DNA of 62,757 nt from an uncultured Oscillospiraceae bacterium (GCA_910585815.1 CAJUFJ010000014.1:1-62757), one strand, 5' to 3'. Shown: positions 8,382 to 16,893, counted from the first letter of the stretch. Numbers and translations are program-made. The notes: generated by a model from the letters alone, not told the origin.

Positions 8382-11031
8382 AGCTCTTTTTCAGTATTGT
8401 TCGGACGGTTTGCTCCAGCACGGCCATATCCACCGGCTTGGCGACATGGGCGTTCATGCCCGCCTCCAGCGCGTCCCGAATGTCCTCGGCAAAGGCATTG
8501 GCCGTCATGGCGATGATAGGGATGCTCTGTGCCAGCGGGTGAGTCAGCCCGCGAATGGTCTTTGTCGCCTCATATCCATTCATGACCGGCATCTGTACAT
8601 CCATTAGAATCAGCTGATATTCTCCGGGCTCCGATTTCTCAAAGGCTTCCGCCACAAGCGCCCCATTCTTACAGACGTCACAGGTGGCTCCCACTATATT
8701 CAGCAGCTCATTGAGAATCTCCGCGTTTATTTCGTTGTCCTCCGCGACCAGAATGTGCAGACCCTCCAAAATGCTCCGCTCATCCTCCTCCGCCGTCTCC
8801 GGCGCGGCGGCCGTCTGATTCAGCATGAGGCCAATCTTCTGACGGAAGCTGGTGAGGAAGAAGGGCTTGGGAAGGAAAGCGTCCACACCGGCCTGTGTTG
8901 CCGCCTCCTCAATTTCCGGCCAGTCGTAGCTGGTCAGAATCAGGATGGGGACATCCTGCGAAATCTCCCGGCGTATTTTCTTTGTTGTCTCCACGCCGTC
9001 CAACAGCGGCATTTTCCAGTCCAGCAGAACAATATGATACGGCTGTCCGGCCTGTTCCGCACTTTTTATCCGATCCACGGCGGTCTGCCCATCCAGCGCG
9101 TAATCGACCGAAACCCCTGTTCCCTCCATCGCCATCTGGATGTTCTGGCAGATCACCTCCTCGTCATCCACCGTCAAAAGCCGGGTGATCCCATGCTTTG
9201 ACCAGAAATCATAGTCGATGGCGTGCTCGCTGATGTGCAGGTCCAGGTCTACGGTAAAGGTGGAGCCGTTCCCCTTTTCGCTTTCCACCAAAATCTTTCC
9301 GTCCATCAAATCAATCAGGTTTTTGGTTATGGCCATGCCCAATCCGGTCCCCTGAATCTTGTTGGTGACGCTGTCCTCCTCGCGGGTAAAGGCGTGGAAT
9401 ATTTTCTGGACATACTCCGGTGTCATCCCATAGCCGTTGTCCTTGACAATAAATCGATATCTGGCCAGCTGATTCGTATGCTGGGGCAGCTCCTGCACGG
9501 TCAGGCTTACATGACCTCCATCCGGCGTGTATTTTACCGCGTTGGACAGCAGATTCAGCAGAACCTGATTGAGGCGAAGCCGGTCCATCACCACGTGCTC
9601 GTGCCGGATCCCCTTGCTGTAGACCTCGAATGTGTGGCCCTTCGCCTTCATCTGTGGGCGGATGATGGAGTCGATCCCCTCAATCAGATCGACGATATTT
9701 TCATCAGACAGGTTCAGCACCGTTTTGCCGGCTTCGATTTTGCTGATGTCCAGAATATCGTTGATAAGGCCAAGCAGGTGCTGGCTGGAGGCGGAAATCT
9801 TCCTGGCGTATTCCCGCACCTTCTCCGGATTCTCCGCGTCCCGGAACATAAGCGTGGCAAAGCCTACCACGGCGTTCATCGGGGTGCGGATATCGTGGCT
9901 CATATTGGAGAGAAAGGCGCTCTTTGCCCGGTTTGCCCCCTCCGCGATTTGGAACGCCTGCTCTGCGGCCTCCTTGGAGCGGGCCAGCATGACATTGCTC
10001 TCCTCCAGTTGCCGGTTCAATTCCTCCTGCCGGCGCAGGTTCTCCTGCTCCTGCCGGTACAAGCGCGCGCCGCTCTGCTGCCGGAGAACAGCCGCAAGGG
10101 CCAGCACCAGCAGCACCACAAGGATAGCCGCCAGCACCAGCATCGTCCGGACCGTAGTTCCCATCATGTTGACCGACCCGGTGGCCACAAACTCCGCGGG
10201 GATCAGGAACAGGAGCAGTGTGCCGTACTCCTCCAGTGAGGTGACGCAGTAGTAATACTCCGTGCCGTTGTAACTGAAATTGCTGCTGATGGTGTCGGTC
10301 TCCTCCAGCGCCGCCCGGATGTCCGGAATGTCCTGCCCCTCCATCTCCTCCAGGGCTTTGAGCACATTATACGCCGGGATGGTATGGTTTTGCTGGGTGT
10401 TGTCGTGCATACGGGTCCCGTCGCTTTTCAGGATATAGGTTTCATTTTGACTGCCGTAGGCGGCGCTGTCGTAATATTCCGAAAGCGTATATACGTTTTT
10501 CAGGAGCACCGCGTGGGTCAAAACCGCAAGGCCGTCGGACGTTTCCAGGGGCGCGTCCAAGGTTTGGACAAAGGTCCAGTAGCTGCTCTGCTGGTCATAG
10601 CTGTCCGAAATAAAGGTGTTTCGCTTTCCGCCGCCGGAAATCAGGCCAATGTCAGACCATACGCCATGCGTTCCGTCAGCGTCATAGCAATTCCCCTGGT
10701 CGTCCAGCAGCATAAGCTTTGAGTGGTAAGCGTCCGTCTCCAACAGCCGGTCCAGCGTGCCGATATACGAGATCACATCCTCCGCCGTGTCGAATTGCTG
10801 ATGACGAAGAATGTTAACGGCCGCGGTGAGATAGTTCCAGTGGGCGTCCAGCGCAAGGTCCAAATTGACCTGGACCTGTGATGTGATCTCCACAAGCTGC
10901 GTGGTGCGTTCCTCAAAAATCCGGTCTTGAAGGGAGCTGGTAAAGAATATCCCGCCCGCCAGCAGAAACAGCAGCAGGCAGAGCACCAGCGCCGCTGGCA
11001 AAATGAGCTTCTATTTACGGTTGTCATTCAT
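8380..11031 (-). pseudogene. Hybrid sensor histidine kinase with in-frame amber codon near the start
   Basis: From the N-terminus: TM helix; extracytoplasmic sensor region (~250 aa); second TM segment near residue 290; HisKA with SHDIRTPMNA; HATPase with DNGYGM and GTGLGMAI; a receiver with phospho-Asp in VLLDWKMP; and a second receiver with ILMDVQMP. The only ATG with a plausible ribosome site (11031, after GAGAGGGAC) reads MNDNRK, then TAG at 11013-11011, then KLILPAALVLC. The rest of the frame stays open for 873 codons from a TTG at 11001. Either the gene is inactivated by one recent mutation, or the weak TTG start, or read-through, gives a nearly full-length protein. It lies downstream of a binding-protein gene that probably supplies its ligand. 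Confidence 0.75.
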
Positions 11032-11078
11032 GTCCAGTCCCTCTCTCATATCGGTTCAAAGGTGAAAGGATATACGCG

Positions 11079-12863
11079 TCAGCGCCATACGGTTCCGCCG
11101 GGGGAGACGGTTTTCTGCGCCTCCAGCCAGTCCCGAAGGATAGCGCGTATCGATCCCGTTTCCACCTGGGCGCTGTAAGCCGCGCCGGCCTCCTCGGTGT
11201 AGGACTGCATCAGGAAGGCGATTTGATAGGTCCCGCCATCCTCCAGTTCCCCGCCGCCCCGGACCTCCAGAACATAGGGGAAGGGCGTGCCGTCTCCCGC
11301 ATCAAAGCCCGCCCGGGCCAACTCTTTTGCCTGCGCGCCGGTCATGGTCAGGATGGCGTACTCACCGTCCAGCCCCGGACAGATCGTGTTCGCGGTATCC
11401 AAATCGATCTTGCCCTTGTAAAGCTTGCCGGTAACACCGGCTTTTAAGCTGACGCCGCCCTCATGGTATTCCCCGACCGGAACCATAGCCGCGTGAGCGT
11501 CCACGGTGCTGCCCAGGGCTTTCGCGATCAGGGACGCTGTCTCCTCCAAGGTGAAGTCCTCCGTGCTCTCGCAGAAATAGAGCCGGTCAGGGTGGTCCAA
11601 ACGATTCCGCTGTAATTCATCCATCCGGGCGATGCACGCGGGGCCGTCCATATCGTTCTCTCCCCGGAACCACTCCTTATACGCCTGCCCGATGTCGGGG
11701 AGGATATCGAGCCAGCCGGCATAGGTCATGGGAAACGCCCGCCCCGACCACATGGCCTGCTGAGCGTCGGAAAGGATGGAGTCCTCAGCGACCGCGCCGG
11801 CGCTGCGCACGCCCAGCACGCAGGGCGTTTGTTCTGTGAGAAAGGCCGCCTGTCCCTCCGGAGAGAACAGCAGGGACAGCAGCTGAAGGGCGTTTTCCAG
11901 TTTCTTCTCATTGCCCGGCTCCAAAAGCCGCCTGCTGAGGCCGGTGTAGCTGCTTGGGCTGTACATATAGATATTTTTGCTTCCGTCCTCGCTGATATAG
12001 GGCATCATGCCCAGTTCGTCGCCGCTTCCGGGCAGCGTGGTATAGGCGGGCGCCAATGTCCCCGTGAAGAATACGGCTTTGCGTCCGCCCAGATATTCCA
12101 GGAGCAGCTCCTCGCTGTGCCGGTCCTCCGGGTCGGTGTGGAACATGCCAAGGTCAATATACCGCTGGACATAGGACATGGTAGCCTTCCAGGTCCCGGC
12201 CGCCGCGGCGTCCCCAGACAAAAATTCGCGCTCCCAGCTTATACCCCTTGGCGTTGAGAACCAATCGGTTTTGGCCAGGTTAAATACAGTGGAAAATGTC
12301 GCGCCTGTAAGCTGCGTGCCCATCACGCCGGGAATCAGGCCGGCAGACTCAATCTCCCGGCAGAGGGCTTCCAGCTCGCTGAAATTGGAGGGTACGGCCC
12401 AGCCTTTCTCATCCATCAGCGTTTTGTTGTAGAGAATACCATACATGGTGTAGTTGACAGGCAGGAGGTATATCCCGCCGTCGATGGACACCTGATCCAA
12501 CGCCGAGGTGGAAAAGCTGCTGATGAAATCATAGCTGGACAGGTCTATCAGACGTTCGCTTGCCAGCTCCTCATCAAAAATCTGAGAGGTGATGAAGATA
12601 TCCGAGATATCGTCCGCCCGCATCCTGGCCCAGCTGTAGCCGGTGCGGTTGGCTCCGGCGTAGGAGGTGAACTCAAGAGCGATATCTGGGCAGGTCTCAT
12701 GCAGCAGAGAAAGAAAATTGTCATATCCCCGCCAGGTGGTCCAGGTCAAAGCGCTGCTGTCGGTGTCAGAGTCGGAGGGGGCCATCCCAGGGGAACAGGC
12801 GGACAGCAGCAGGACCGCTGCAACGGACAGACACCATAAGGGATGCAAAAGTTTTTTGGACAT
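11079..12863 (-). CDS. Extracellular solute-binding lipoprotein with a C-terminal 5'-nucleotidase-like domain
   Basis: The 594-aa protein starts at ATG 12863 (GAAAGGAAC upstream) with a lipoprotein signal ending LLLSAC, so it is anchored outside the membrane. Residues ~30-430 resemble family 1 sugar-type solute-binding proteins (LTWTTWRGYDNF, then PVNYTMYGILYNKTL). The last ~160 residues do not belong to that fold. They resemble the C-terminal substrate-binding domain of 5'-nucleotidases (GKIDLDTANTICPG, then LTMTGAQAKELARAGFD), although no metallophosphatase domain is present. No permease or ATPase genes accompany it. Because a hybrid kinase follows 48 bp downstream, it is more likely a ligand sensor for that kinase than an importer component. 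The C-terminal call is from memory of the motif. Confidence 0.7.
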   Translation of the reverse strand: MSKKLLHPLWCLSVAAVLLLSACSPGMAPSDSDTDSSALTWTTWRGYDNFLSLLHETCPDIALEFTSYAGANRTGYSWARMRADDISDIFITSQIFDEELASERLIDLSSYDFISSFSTSALDQVSIDGGIYLLPVNYTMYGILYNKTLMDEKGWAVPSNFSELEALCREIESAGLIPGVMGTQLTGATFSTVFNLAKTDWFSTPRGISWEREFLSGDAAAAGTWKATMSYVQRYIDLGMFHTDPEDRHSEELLLEYLGGRKAVFFTGTLAPAYTTLPGSGDELGMMPYISEDGSKNIYMYSPSSYTGLSRRLLEPGNEKKLENALQLLSLLFSPEGQAAFLTEQTPCVLGVRSAGAVAEDSILSDAQQAMWSGRAFPMTYAGWLDILPDIGQAYKEWFRGENDMDGPACIARMDELQRNRLDHPDRLYFCESTEDFTLEETASLIAKALGSTVDAHAAMVPVGEYHEGGVSLKAGVTGKLYKGKIDLDTANTICPGLDGEYAILTMTGAQAKELARAGFDAGDGTPFPYVLEVRGGGELEDGGTYQIAFLMQSYTEEAGAAYSAQVETGSIRAILRDWLEAQKTVSPGGTVWR

Positions 12864-13225
12864 GGGACAAGGTTCCTTTCGCCTTCGTTTGATTGGCTCA
12901 AGTGTGCGGCGCCTGAATTTCAAGCCCGGACACATCCAAATTAGAGATAAGAATCTGTAGCATTCTATCGCGGAAATTGTATAAATTTTATTTTACATCA
13001 TTTTGACCAAAAAATCGAGGAGGTTAGAGCCCGTAGAAAGACTTTCTCCATAACGCCGCCCGGTGAGGCCGGAACTGGGATGCGCGGGGGCATTCCTGCC
13101 ATTGCCCCACCCTATGACGGCGGAGCCCGTTTGGTTCCGGCAGGGGCGCGCCAGGGGCTGGGCGCTAGAGCATCTCAGGCGCGGTAGAGAAGCTTGTACC
13201 GAGCCATATCCTCAACGCTGAGGGT
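12864..13225. other. Intergenic region, no supported gene
   Basis: About 360 bp between the binding-protein gene and the collagen-gene terminator. The first ~150 bp next to the binding-protein start are AT-rich and should hold its promoter. The remainder (about 13030-13210) is GC-rich with several short inverted repeats, and a minus-strand tail ending MARYKLLYRA before a stop. I cannot assign a gene or RNA family to it. Confidence 0.4.
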
Positions 13226-13228
13226 GAG

Positions 13229-13265
13229 AAAAGGCCTCCCGCGTATGATGAACCGGCGGGAGGCC
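13229..13265 (-). terminator. Rho-independent terminator of the collagen-like operon
   Basis: Stem GGCCTCCCGC (13233-13242) pairs with GCGGGAGGCC (13256-13265) around a 13-nt loop. On the minus strand it is followed by TTTTCTC. It lies about 40 bp after the stop of the second collagen-like gene. Confidence 0.85.
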
Positions 13266-13303
13266 CCTTCTATCTATTCTCTATTTTGAAGAAATAGCCG
13301 TTT

Positions 13304-14137
13304 TTAATCGCTGAGCCGGATAATCATCAGAGACGCGCCCACACCTTCAGTGATCAGTTTGACGCTATCTGTGCTGGGAGGCTGCCCAGGGAGGGAGTAT
13401 GGCTGAAGGCTGACAGTGGCGCCGGCCGGCAGGTTCGCGGTGAGCGTATGCGCAAACTGGGCGGTAGGCACGGTCGGAGCCACCGCCCCGCCCTCGGGAA
13501 AACCGCCGTTGATCTCCAGACGGGCCCCTACCCTCTGCGGGGCCAGGAGGTTCACATGGTAGGAGCTCTCATAGACGCCCCCTTTTGTCAGGGTGAATAC
13601 CGTGCCGTCGTTATTGGTGAGGATATCCGGGGATCGGACCTGTTCCTCCGACAGGCCAATGCTTTTACCCTGCGGGCTGCGTTCAATCGTGCTGCCTCGG
13701 GTGTTGGCGGCGAAGGCGGCGATAGCTGCGGAAGAATCCCCCATGGGGCCGGTAGGGCCGGCTGGCCCGGTGGGGCCGTCGGGCCCGGGGAGGCCGCCGG
13801 CGGGCCCGGCAGGGCCCATAGCGCCTGTTGGGCCGGTGGGGCCGGGGCGGACAGGGGCCTTCATCGCCGCGCCCAGCTTGGAGGAGAGCAGCATCTGCTG
13901 CTCCACAATGCCGGACAGGGTGTCCTTCACGCTCTGGTTGACCTGCATCACCTCGTCCAGGGAAGCCACCCCGTCTAAGCCGGGCAGGGTTCCTAAAACG
14001 TATTGCAGCCGTTCGCCCTCGGTGTTGAGGAGGTGGCTCAGGCTCAGATCCTCGGCGGCGATGGAGGAAATGATCTCGTTCAGGCTTCCCTCCCGGGTCA
14101 GGGGAGGATCATTCTTGGGAAATGCGGGCATCAGCAT
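13304..14137 (-). CDS. Collagen-like protein, exosporium/BclA type (second of pair)
   Basis: 277 aa with three parts. An N-terminal domain of about 95 residues (PAFPKNDPPLTREGSLNEI, then LSHLLNTEGERLQYVLGTLPG) is shared with its neighbour. A short Gly-X-Y stretch of GPTGPTG/GPAGPAG type covers roughly residues 100-135. A C-terminal beta-rich domain of about 130 residues resembles BclA-C/TNF-like trimer heads. There is no signal peptide, as for spore-surface collagens assembled from the mother cell. The start at 14137 has GGAGGGG 6 nt upstream. It is 13 bp downstream of a paralogue in the same operon. The collagen part is interrupted by a GLPG step that breaks the triplet phase. Confidence 0.8.
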   Translation of the reverse strand: MLMPAFPKNDPPLTREGSLNEIISSIAAEDLSLSHLLNTEGERLQYVLGTLPGLDGVASLDEVMQVNQSVKDTLSGIVEQQMLLSSKLGAAMKAPVRPGPTGPTGAMGPAGPAGGLPGPDGPTGPAGPTGPMGDSSAAIAAFAANTRGSTIERSPQGKSIGLSEEQVRSPDILTNNDGTVFTLTKGGVYESSYHVNLLAPQRVGARLEINGGFPEGGAVAPTVPTAQFAHTLTANLPAGATVSLQPYSLPGQPPSTDSVKLITEGVGASLMIIRLSD

Positions 14138-14150
14138 AAATCACCCCTCC

Positions 14151-14975
14151 TCAGCTCAGGCGGACCATGGACACGAACGCCCCAACGGACTGCGGCAGCA
14201 GCGTGACGGTGGACACGCCGTATACCCACAAAGAGACATCGTCCCCTGCTTCCAGATCCAACAGGATTTCGCCGGCAAAGCTGGTCCAGGACTCCCTCAG
14301 CGGCAACGCTTCGTAGTTCGTGGACGTCGATTCGATCATCAGATAGGTGCCCGTGAACAAGGCCTCGGTGATGTGGACGGCGTAGGAGATTTTATAGCGC
14401 CCGGCTTCCTTCACCGTGAAGGTGTCGTTTGCATCGTTGATGGTGATGCCCGGAGACAGAAGCCGGTTGTCCGGCAGAGGCATCCGCAGGCCGTCTAAGG
14501 TGAGGGGGAGCGAAGTGCCCTGGGTGTTGGCGGCATAGGCGGAGGTGGCGGTCGCAATAGGTCCGGTGGGACCCGCGGGGCCTGTGGCGCCTGTGGGTCC
14601 GGGAGCACCCGCGGGACCGGCAGGACCGCCGGCGGGGCCCGTGGGACCGGTTGGCCCAGTGGGGCCGGCGGGGCCCTGCACGGGATCAGAGGCGTCCAGA
14701 GCGCCCTGCATCTTTGCCTTCAGGAACAGCTGGTTCTGCACAGCGGTCTCCAGCAGGCTGCGGACGCTCTCGTTGGCGTTCAGCACGTCCTTCACCGTAG
14801 CGGCGGGGCCGCTGAGACCGGGCAGCGTCCCCAGAATATATTGCATCTTCTCGCCCTCGGCATTGAGGATATGGCTCAGGCCAAGCTCCTCCATAGCGAT
14901 GGAGGAGAGAATCTGGTTGACGGCGTCATCCCGCTGGATGGGCGGGTCAACCTTGGGAAAACTGGGCAGAGACAT
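14151..14975 (-). CDS. Collagen-like protein, exosporium/BclA type (first of pair)
   Basis: 274 aa. The N-terminal domain (PSFPKVDPPIQRDDAVNQI, then LSHILNAEGEKMQYILGT) is clearly paralogous to that of the next gene. It is followed by about 13 Gly-X-Y triplets with a GGPAGPAG step, and then a C-terminal domain with ANTQGTSLPL and a terminal SVGAFVSMVRLS. It lacks a signal peptide. The start at 14975 has AAAGGAG upstream. A sequence of sigma-K type lies about 95 bp upstream, which would fit a late mother-cell spore-coat or exosporium role. That role is inferred from architecture and promoter, not shown. Confidence 0.8.
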   Translation of the reverse strand: MSLPSFPKVDPPIQRDDAVNQILSSIAMEELGLSHILNAEGEKMQYILGTLPGLSGPAATVKDVLNANESVRSLLETAVQNQLFLKAKMQGALDASDPVQGPAGPTGPTGPTGPAGGPAGPAGAPGPTGATGPAGPTGPIATATSAYAANTQGTSLPLTLDGLRMPLPDNRLLSPGITINDANDTFTVKEAGRYKISYAVHITEALFTGTYLMIESTSTNYEALPLRESWTSFAGEILLDLEAGDDVSLWVYGVSTVTLLPQSVGAFVSMVRLS

Positions 14976-15068
14976 AGGTGAGAAGCTCCTTTCACATTGA
15001 GGATTGCACAGTGAAAGCGCACGAACACGGTGGGGGGAAAGAAATCCTTTTCGTCACCGTGCCCAAGA

Positions 15069-15096
15069 TACTCTATGCGCCGGCCGGACGGCAGGT
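15069..15096 (-). promoter_or_regulatory. Candidate sporulation (sigma-K-type) promoter for the collagen-like genes
   Basis: On the minus strand, CATAGAGTA (15077-15069) matches the CATANNNTA -10 of mother-cell sigma-K promoters, with AC 17 nt upstream (15096-15095) as the minimal -35. It lies about 90 nt before the ATG of the first collagen-like gene. The consensus is short, so chance matches are possible. Confidence 0.35.
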
Positions 15097-15144
15097 TCCA
15101 TTTTGGCTTTGGAGCCGCAGTTAAAACCAGATCCAATTTATCTC

Positions 15145-15173
15145 TTGACAAAAGCCCCCACCTGTGCTAATGT
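15145..15173 (+). promoter_or_regulatory. Promoter of the flavodoxin-DUF3793 transcript
   Basis: TTGACA (15145-15150), a 17-bp spacer and TAATGT (15168-15173) form a good vegetative promoter. The first GTTAG-N6-CTAAC operator begins 10 bp downstream, over the expected transcription start. This is a typical repressor position. Confidence 0.65.
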
Positions 15174-15181
15174 ATGCCCTA

Positions 15182-15201
15182 TAGTTAGCTATATCTAACT
15201 A
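15182..15201. promoter_or_regulatory. Iron-box-like operator 1 (GTTAG-N6-CTAAC)
   Basis: Palindrome TAGTTAG-CTATAT-CTAACTA directly after the -10 of the flavodoxin promoter. The same core recurs at 15273-15288, 16395-16410, 16909-16924 and 19594-19609, always in this iron locus. It suggests a DtxR/MntR-type metal-dependent repressor. The regulator is not in the window. Confidence 0.65.
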
Positions 15202-15271
15202 ATGCGGCAGCATGACCTCCCACTTTCTTCTCTCCAAGGCCTGCTCTCCTTGGGGCTTCTCTGGCCGCATA

Positions 15272-15289
15272 AGTTAGTTGAAGCTAACT
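15272..15289. promoter_or_regulatory. Iron-box-like operator 2
   Basis: AGTTAG-TTGAAG-CTAACT, 35 bp before the flavodoxin start codon. With operator 1 it also forms a long inverted repeat: CTAACTAATGCGGC at 15195-15208 pairs with GCCGCATAAGTTAG at 15264-15277, apart from one mismatch. The leader RNA could therefore fold into a hairpin of about 80 nt. Confidence 0.6.
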
Positions 15290-15323
15290 ACAGCCAAAAA
15301 TTTTTGATGGAGGAGTGTTCGAC

Positions 15324-15755
15324 ATGAACAAGATCGCAATCGTATTCTGGAGCGGAACCGGCAGCACGGAGGCTATGGCCAATTACATTGCCGAGGGCGT
15401 CCGGGCCGCCGGCGGCGAGGCGGAGCTGATGGGGCCTGGGGATTTTTCCGCCGGTCAGTTCTCCGCTTACAGCGCCGTGGCCTTCGGCTGTCCCGCCATG
15501 GGCAGCGAGGTGCTGGAGGAGATGGAGTTCGAGCCTATGTTCGCCGCCCTGGAACATTCTCTCAGCGGCAAGCGGATCGCTTTGTTTGGCTCCTACGGCT
15601 GGGGAGACGGCCAGTGGATGCGGGATTGGTGCAAACGCTGTGACGACGCCGGGGCCAACCTCCTGGACGAAAACGGCCTGACAGTCAACGAAGCCCCGGA
15701 CGCAGAGGGTGAGGAAGCCTGTAAGAAGCTGGGCCGGAGGCTGGCCGCGTGGTGA
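15324..15755 (+). CDS. fld: Flavodoxin
   Basis: A 143-aa short-chain flavodoxin, a cytoplasmic FMN electron carrier that replaces ferredoxin under iron shortage. The start ATG 15324 (MNKIAIVFW) has GGAGGAG at 15309-15315. The phosphate loop is SGTGSTEAMA. The isoalloxazine-contact loops are around FGCPAMGSE and GSYGWGDGQW, where the Tyr-Gly-Trp is typical. Its place behind an iron-box promoter and before feo genes agrees with induction by iron limitation. The stop overlaps the GTG start of the DUF3793 gene. Confidence 0.9.
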   Translation: MNKIAIVFWSGTGSTEAMANYIAEGVRAAGGEAELMGPGDFSAGQFSAYSAVAFGCPAMGSEVLEEMEFEPMFAALEHSLSGKRIALFGSYGWGDGQWMRDWCKRCDDAGANLLDENGLTVNEAPDAEGEEACKKLGRRLAAW

Positions 15756-16324
15756 GCCAGGGCATCTCACGGACGTTCGAGGCCGTGCTGGTCCGGCAGT
15801 GCGCCCCCACGCTGGCAGGGCTCAAGCCGGGGAACATGTTCTGTCATGCCTCGCTGGAGGTTTCCCGCCGGAAGGTCCGCCAATGGAATGAGCAGTTAGC
15901 GCCCTTTGGCCTGACGGTCCGGATTCTTTTGGAGCGTTCCAGCCCCGGCTCGGTGATTGTCTATGTGTACCGGCGAAAGCATTTGGAGCAGCTCCTGTCC
16001 GACAATGCCTGCCGGAATTTTTTGGAAGGGGTTGGATATGCGGGGACAAATCTGGACGGACTGCTGGAACAGCTGGCCCGCCGCCTGCGAACCCAGCCGG
16101 AATTTCCCCATGAGATCGGCCTGTTCCTGGGCTACCCGCTCCGGGATGTGATCGGCTTCATCAAAAACCAGGGGCAGAATTTCACCTGCTGCGGCTTCTG
16201 GAAATCCTATGGCGATCCGGCGGAGATGCAGGCGTGCTTTGCCTGTTACCGCAGGTGTATCCAGACCTACATGGCCCTGTTTGAGCAGGGAACCCCAATC
16301 GAGCAGCTGGCTGTGCCGGCATAA
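15749..16324 (+). CDS. DUF3793 family protein
   Basis: 191 aa, GTG start at 15749 with GGAGG 8 nt upstream, overlapping the flavodoxin stop. The sequence matches DUF3793 proteins of clostridia, with FPHEIGLFLGYPLRDVIGF followed by a C-terminal Cys-rich part (CCGFWKSYG, then CFACYRRC). These proteins are found beside flavodoxin and Feo genes in many anaerobes. The biochemical role is unknown. The three clustered C-terminal cysteines could bind metal or a redox partner, but that is inference. It is cotranscribed with fld. Confidence 0.75.
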   Translation: MVSQGISRTFEAVLVRQCAPTLAGLKPGNMFCHASLEVSRRKVRQWNEQLAPFGLTVRILLERSSPGSVIVYVYRRKHLEQLLSDNACRNFLEGVGYAGTNLDGLLEQLARRLRTQPEFPHEIGLFLGYPLRDVIGFIKNQGQNFTCCGFWKSYGDPAEMQACFACYRRCIQTYMALFEQGTPIEQLAVPA

Positions 16325-16350
16325 GAGGAGCAGAGTTTTTGCCAAGGGGC

Positions 16351-16379
16351 TTGACAAGATTGGTTAGTGGTGGTAAACT
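16351..16379 (+). promoter_or_regulatory. Promoter of the feoA-feoA-feoB transcript
   Basis: TTGACA (16351-16356), 17-bp spacer, TAAACT (16374-16379). A degenerate iron-box, GTTAG-TGGTGG-TAAAC (16363-16378), lies in the spacer and -10, and a perfect one follows at 16395-16410. Confidence 0.65.
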
Positions 16380-16394
16380 AGCTTCGGCTTCGAG

Positions 16395-16410
16395 GTTAGA
16401 ATTTACTAAC
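16395..16410. promoter_or_regulatory. Iron-box-like operator 3
   Basis: Perfect GTTAG-AATTTA-CTAAC located about 16 bp after the -10 of the feo promoter and 25 bp before the first feoA start. Confidence 0.65.
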
Positions 16411-16434
16411 TGCGTTGCGGAAGGAGGCGAAGGA

Positions 16435-16647
16435 ATGATGCCGCTGACAATGGCAAAGGCGGGGGAGACCGCTACCATCCGCAAAATCTCCGGCAAAGAC
16501 GAGGTGCGCCAGCACCTGGCGGAGCTGGGCTTTGTGGTGGACAGCGATGTAATGGTGGTCAGCGAAATTGCGGGAAACCTGATCGTCCGGGTGAAGGACA
16601 GCCGGGTTGCGCTGGACAAGACCATGGCAAATCGAATCATGGTTTGA
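16435..16647 (+). CDS. feoA: FeoA domain protein (first)
   Basis: A 70-aa SH3-like FeoA protein that acts at the membrane with FeoB in ferrous-iron uptake. The start at 16435 follows AAGGAGG with 7-nt spacing. Typical FeoA pattern: GETATIRKISG, then LAELGFVVDSDVMVVSE, ending VALDKTMANRIMV. It lies 24 bp upstream of a second feoA, from which it differs substantially; tandem FeoA genes are usual in clostridia. Expression should follow iron limitation through the operators at 16363-16410. Confidence 0.9.
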   Translation: MMPLTMAKAGETATIRKISGKDEVRQHLAELGFVVDSDVMVVSEIAGNLIVRVKDSRVALDKTMANRIMV

Positions 16648-16671
16648 GACAAGACGAAGGAGGGAAACAGT

Positions 16672-16893
16672 ATGAAAACACTGAAAGACATAAAGGTGGG
16701 CGAAACGGCTACTGTAGCGCGGCTCCACGGGGAGGGGCCGGTAAAGCGCCGGATTATGGATATGGGCATCACCAAAGGCGTGGAAATCCTTGTGCGCAAG
16801 GTCGCTCCCTTGGGGGACCCTATGGAATTGAATGTCCGGGGCTATGAGCTCAGCGTGCGGAAGGCTGACGCGGAAATGATTGAAGTCCGCTGA
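16672..16893 (+). CDS. feoA: FeoA domain protein (second)
   Basis: A 73-aa FeoA protein with GETATVARLHGEGPVKRRIM and a DMGITKGVEILVRKVAPLGDP block, the best-conserved stretch of the family. It starts behind GAAGGAGG. It presumably partners FeoB, 52 bp downstream. A further iron-box (16909-16924) sits in the gap, so feoB may have its own regulated transcript. Confidence 0.92.
   Translation: MKTLKDIKVGETATVARLHGEGPVKRRIMDMGITKGVEILVRKVAPLGDPMELNVRGYELSVRKADAEMIEVR

Noticed and set aside
13030..13210. Possible structured RNA in the GC-rich gap after the binding-protein gene
   Set aside because: No conserved riboswitch or ncRNA blocks could be matched; short inverted repeats are expected at this GC content.
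13593..15000. Plus-strand frames rich in Gly-Pro opposite the collagen-like genes
   Set aside because: GGNCCN repeats also read Gly-Pro-like on the complement; real starts, Shine-Dalgarno sequences and terminator are on the minus strand.
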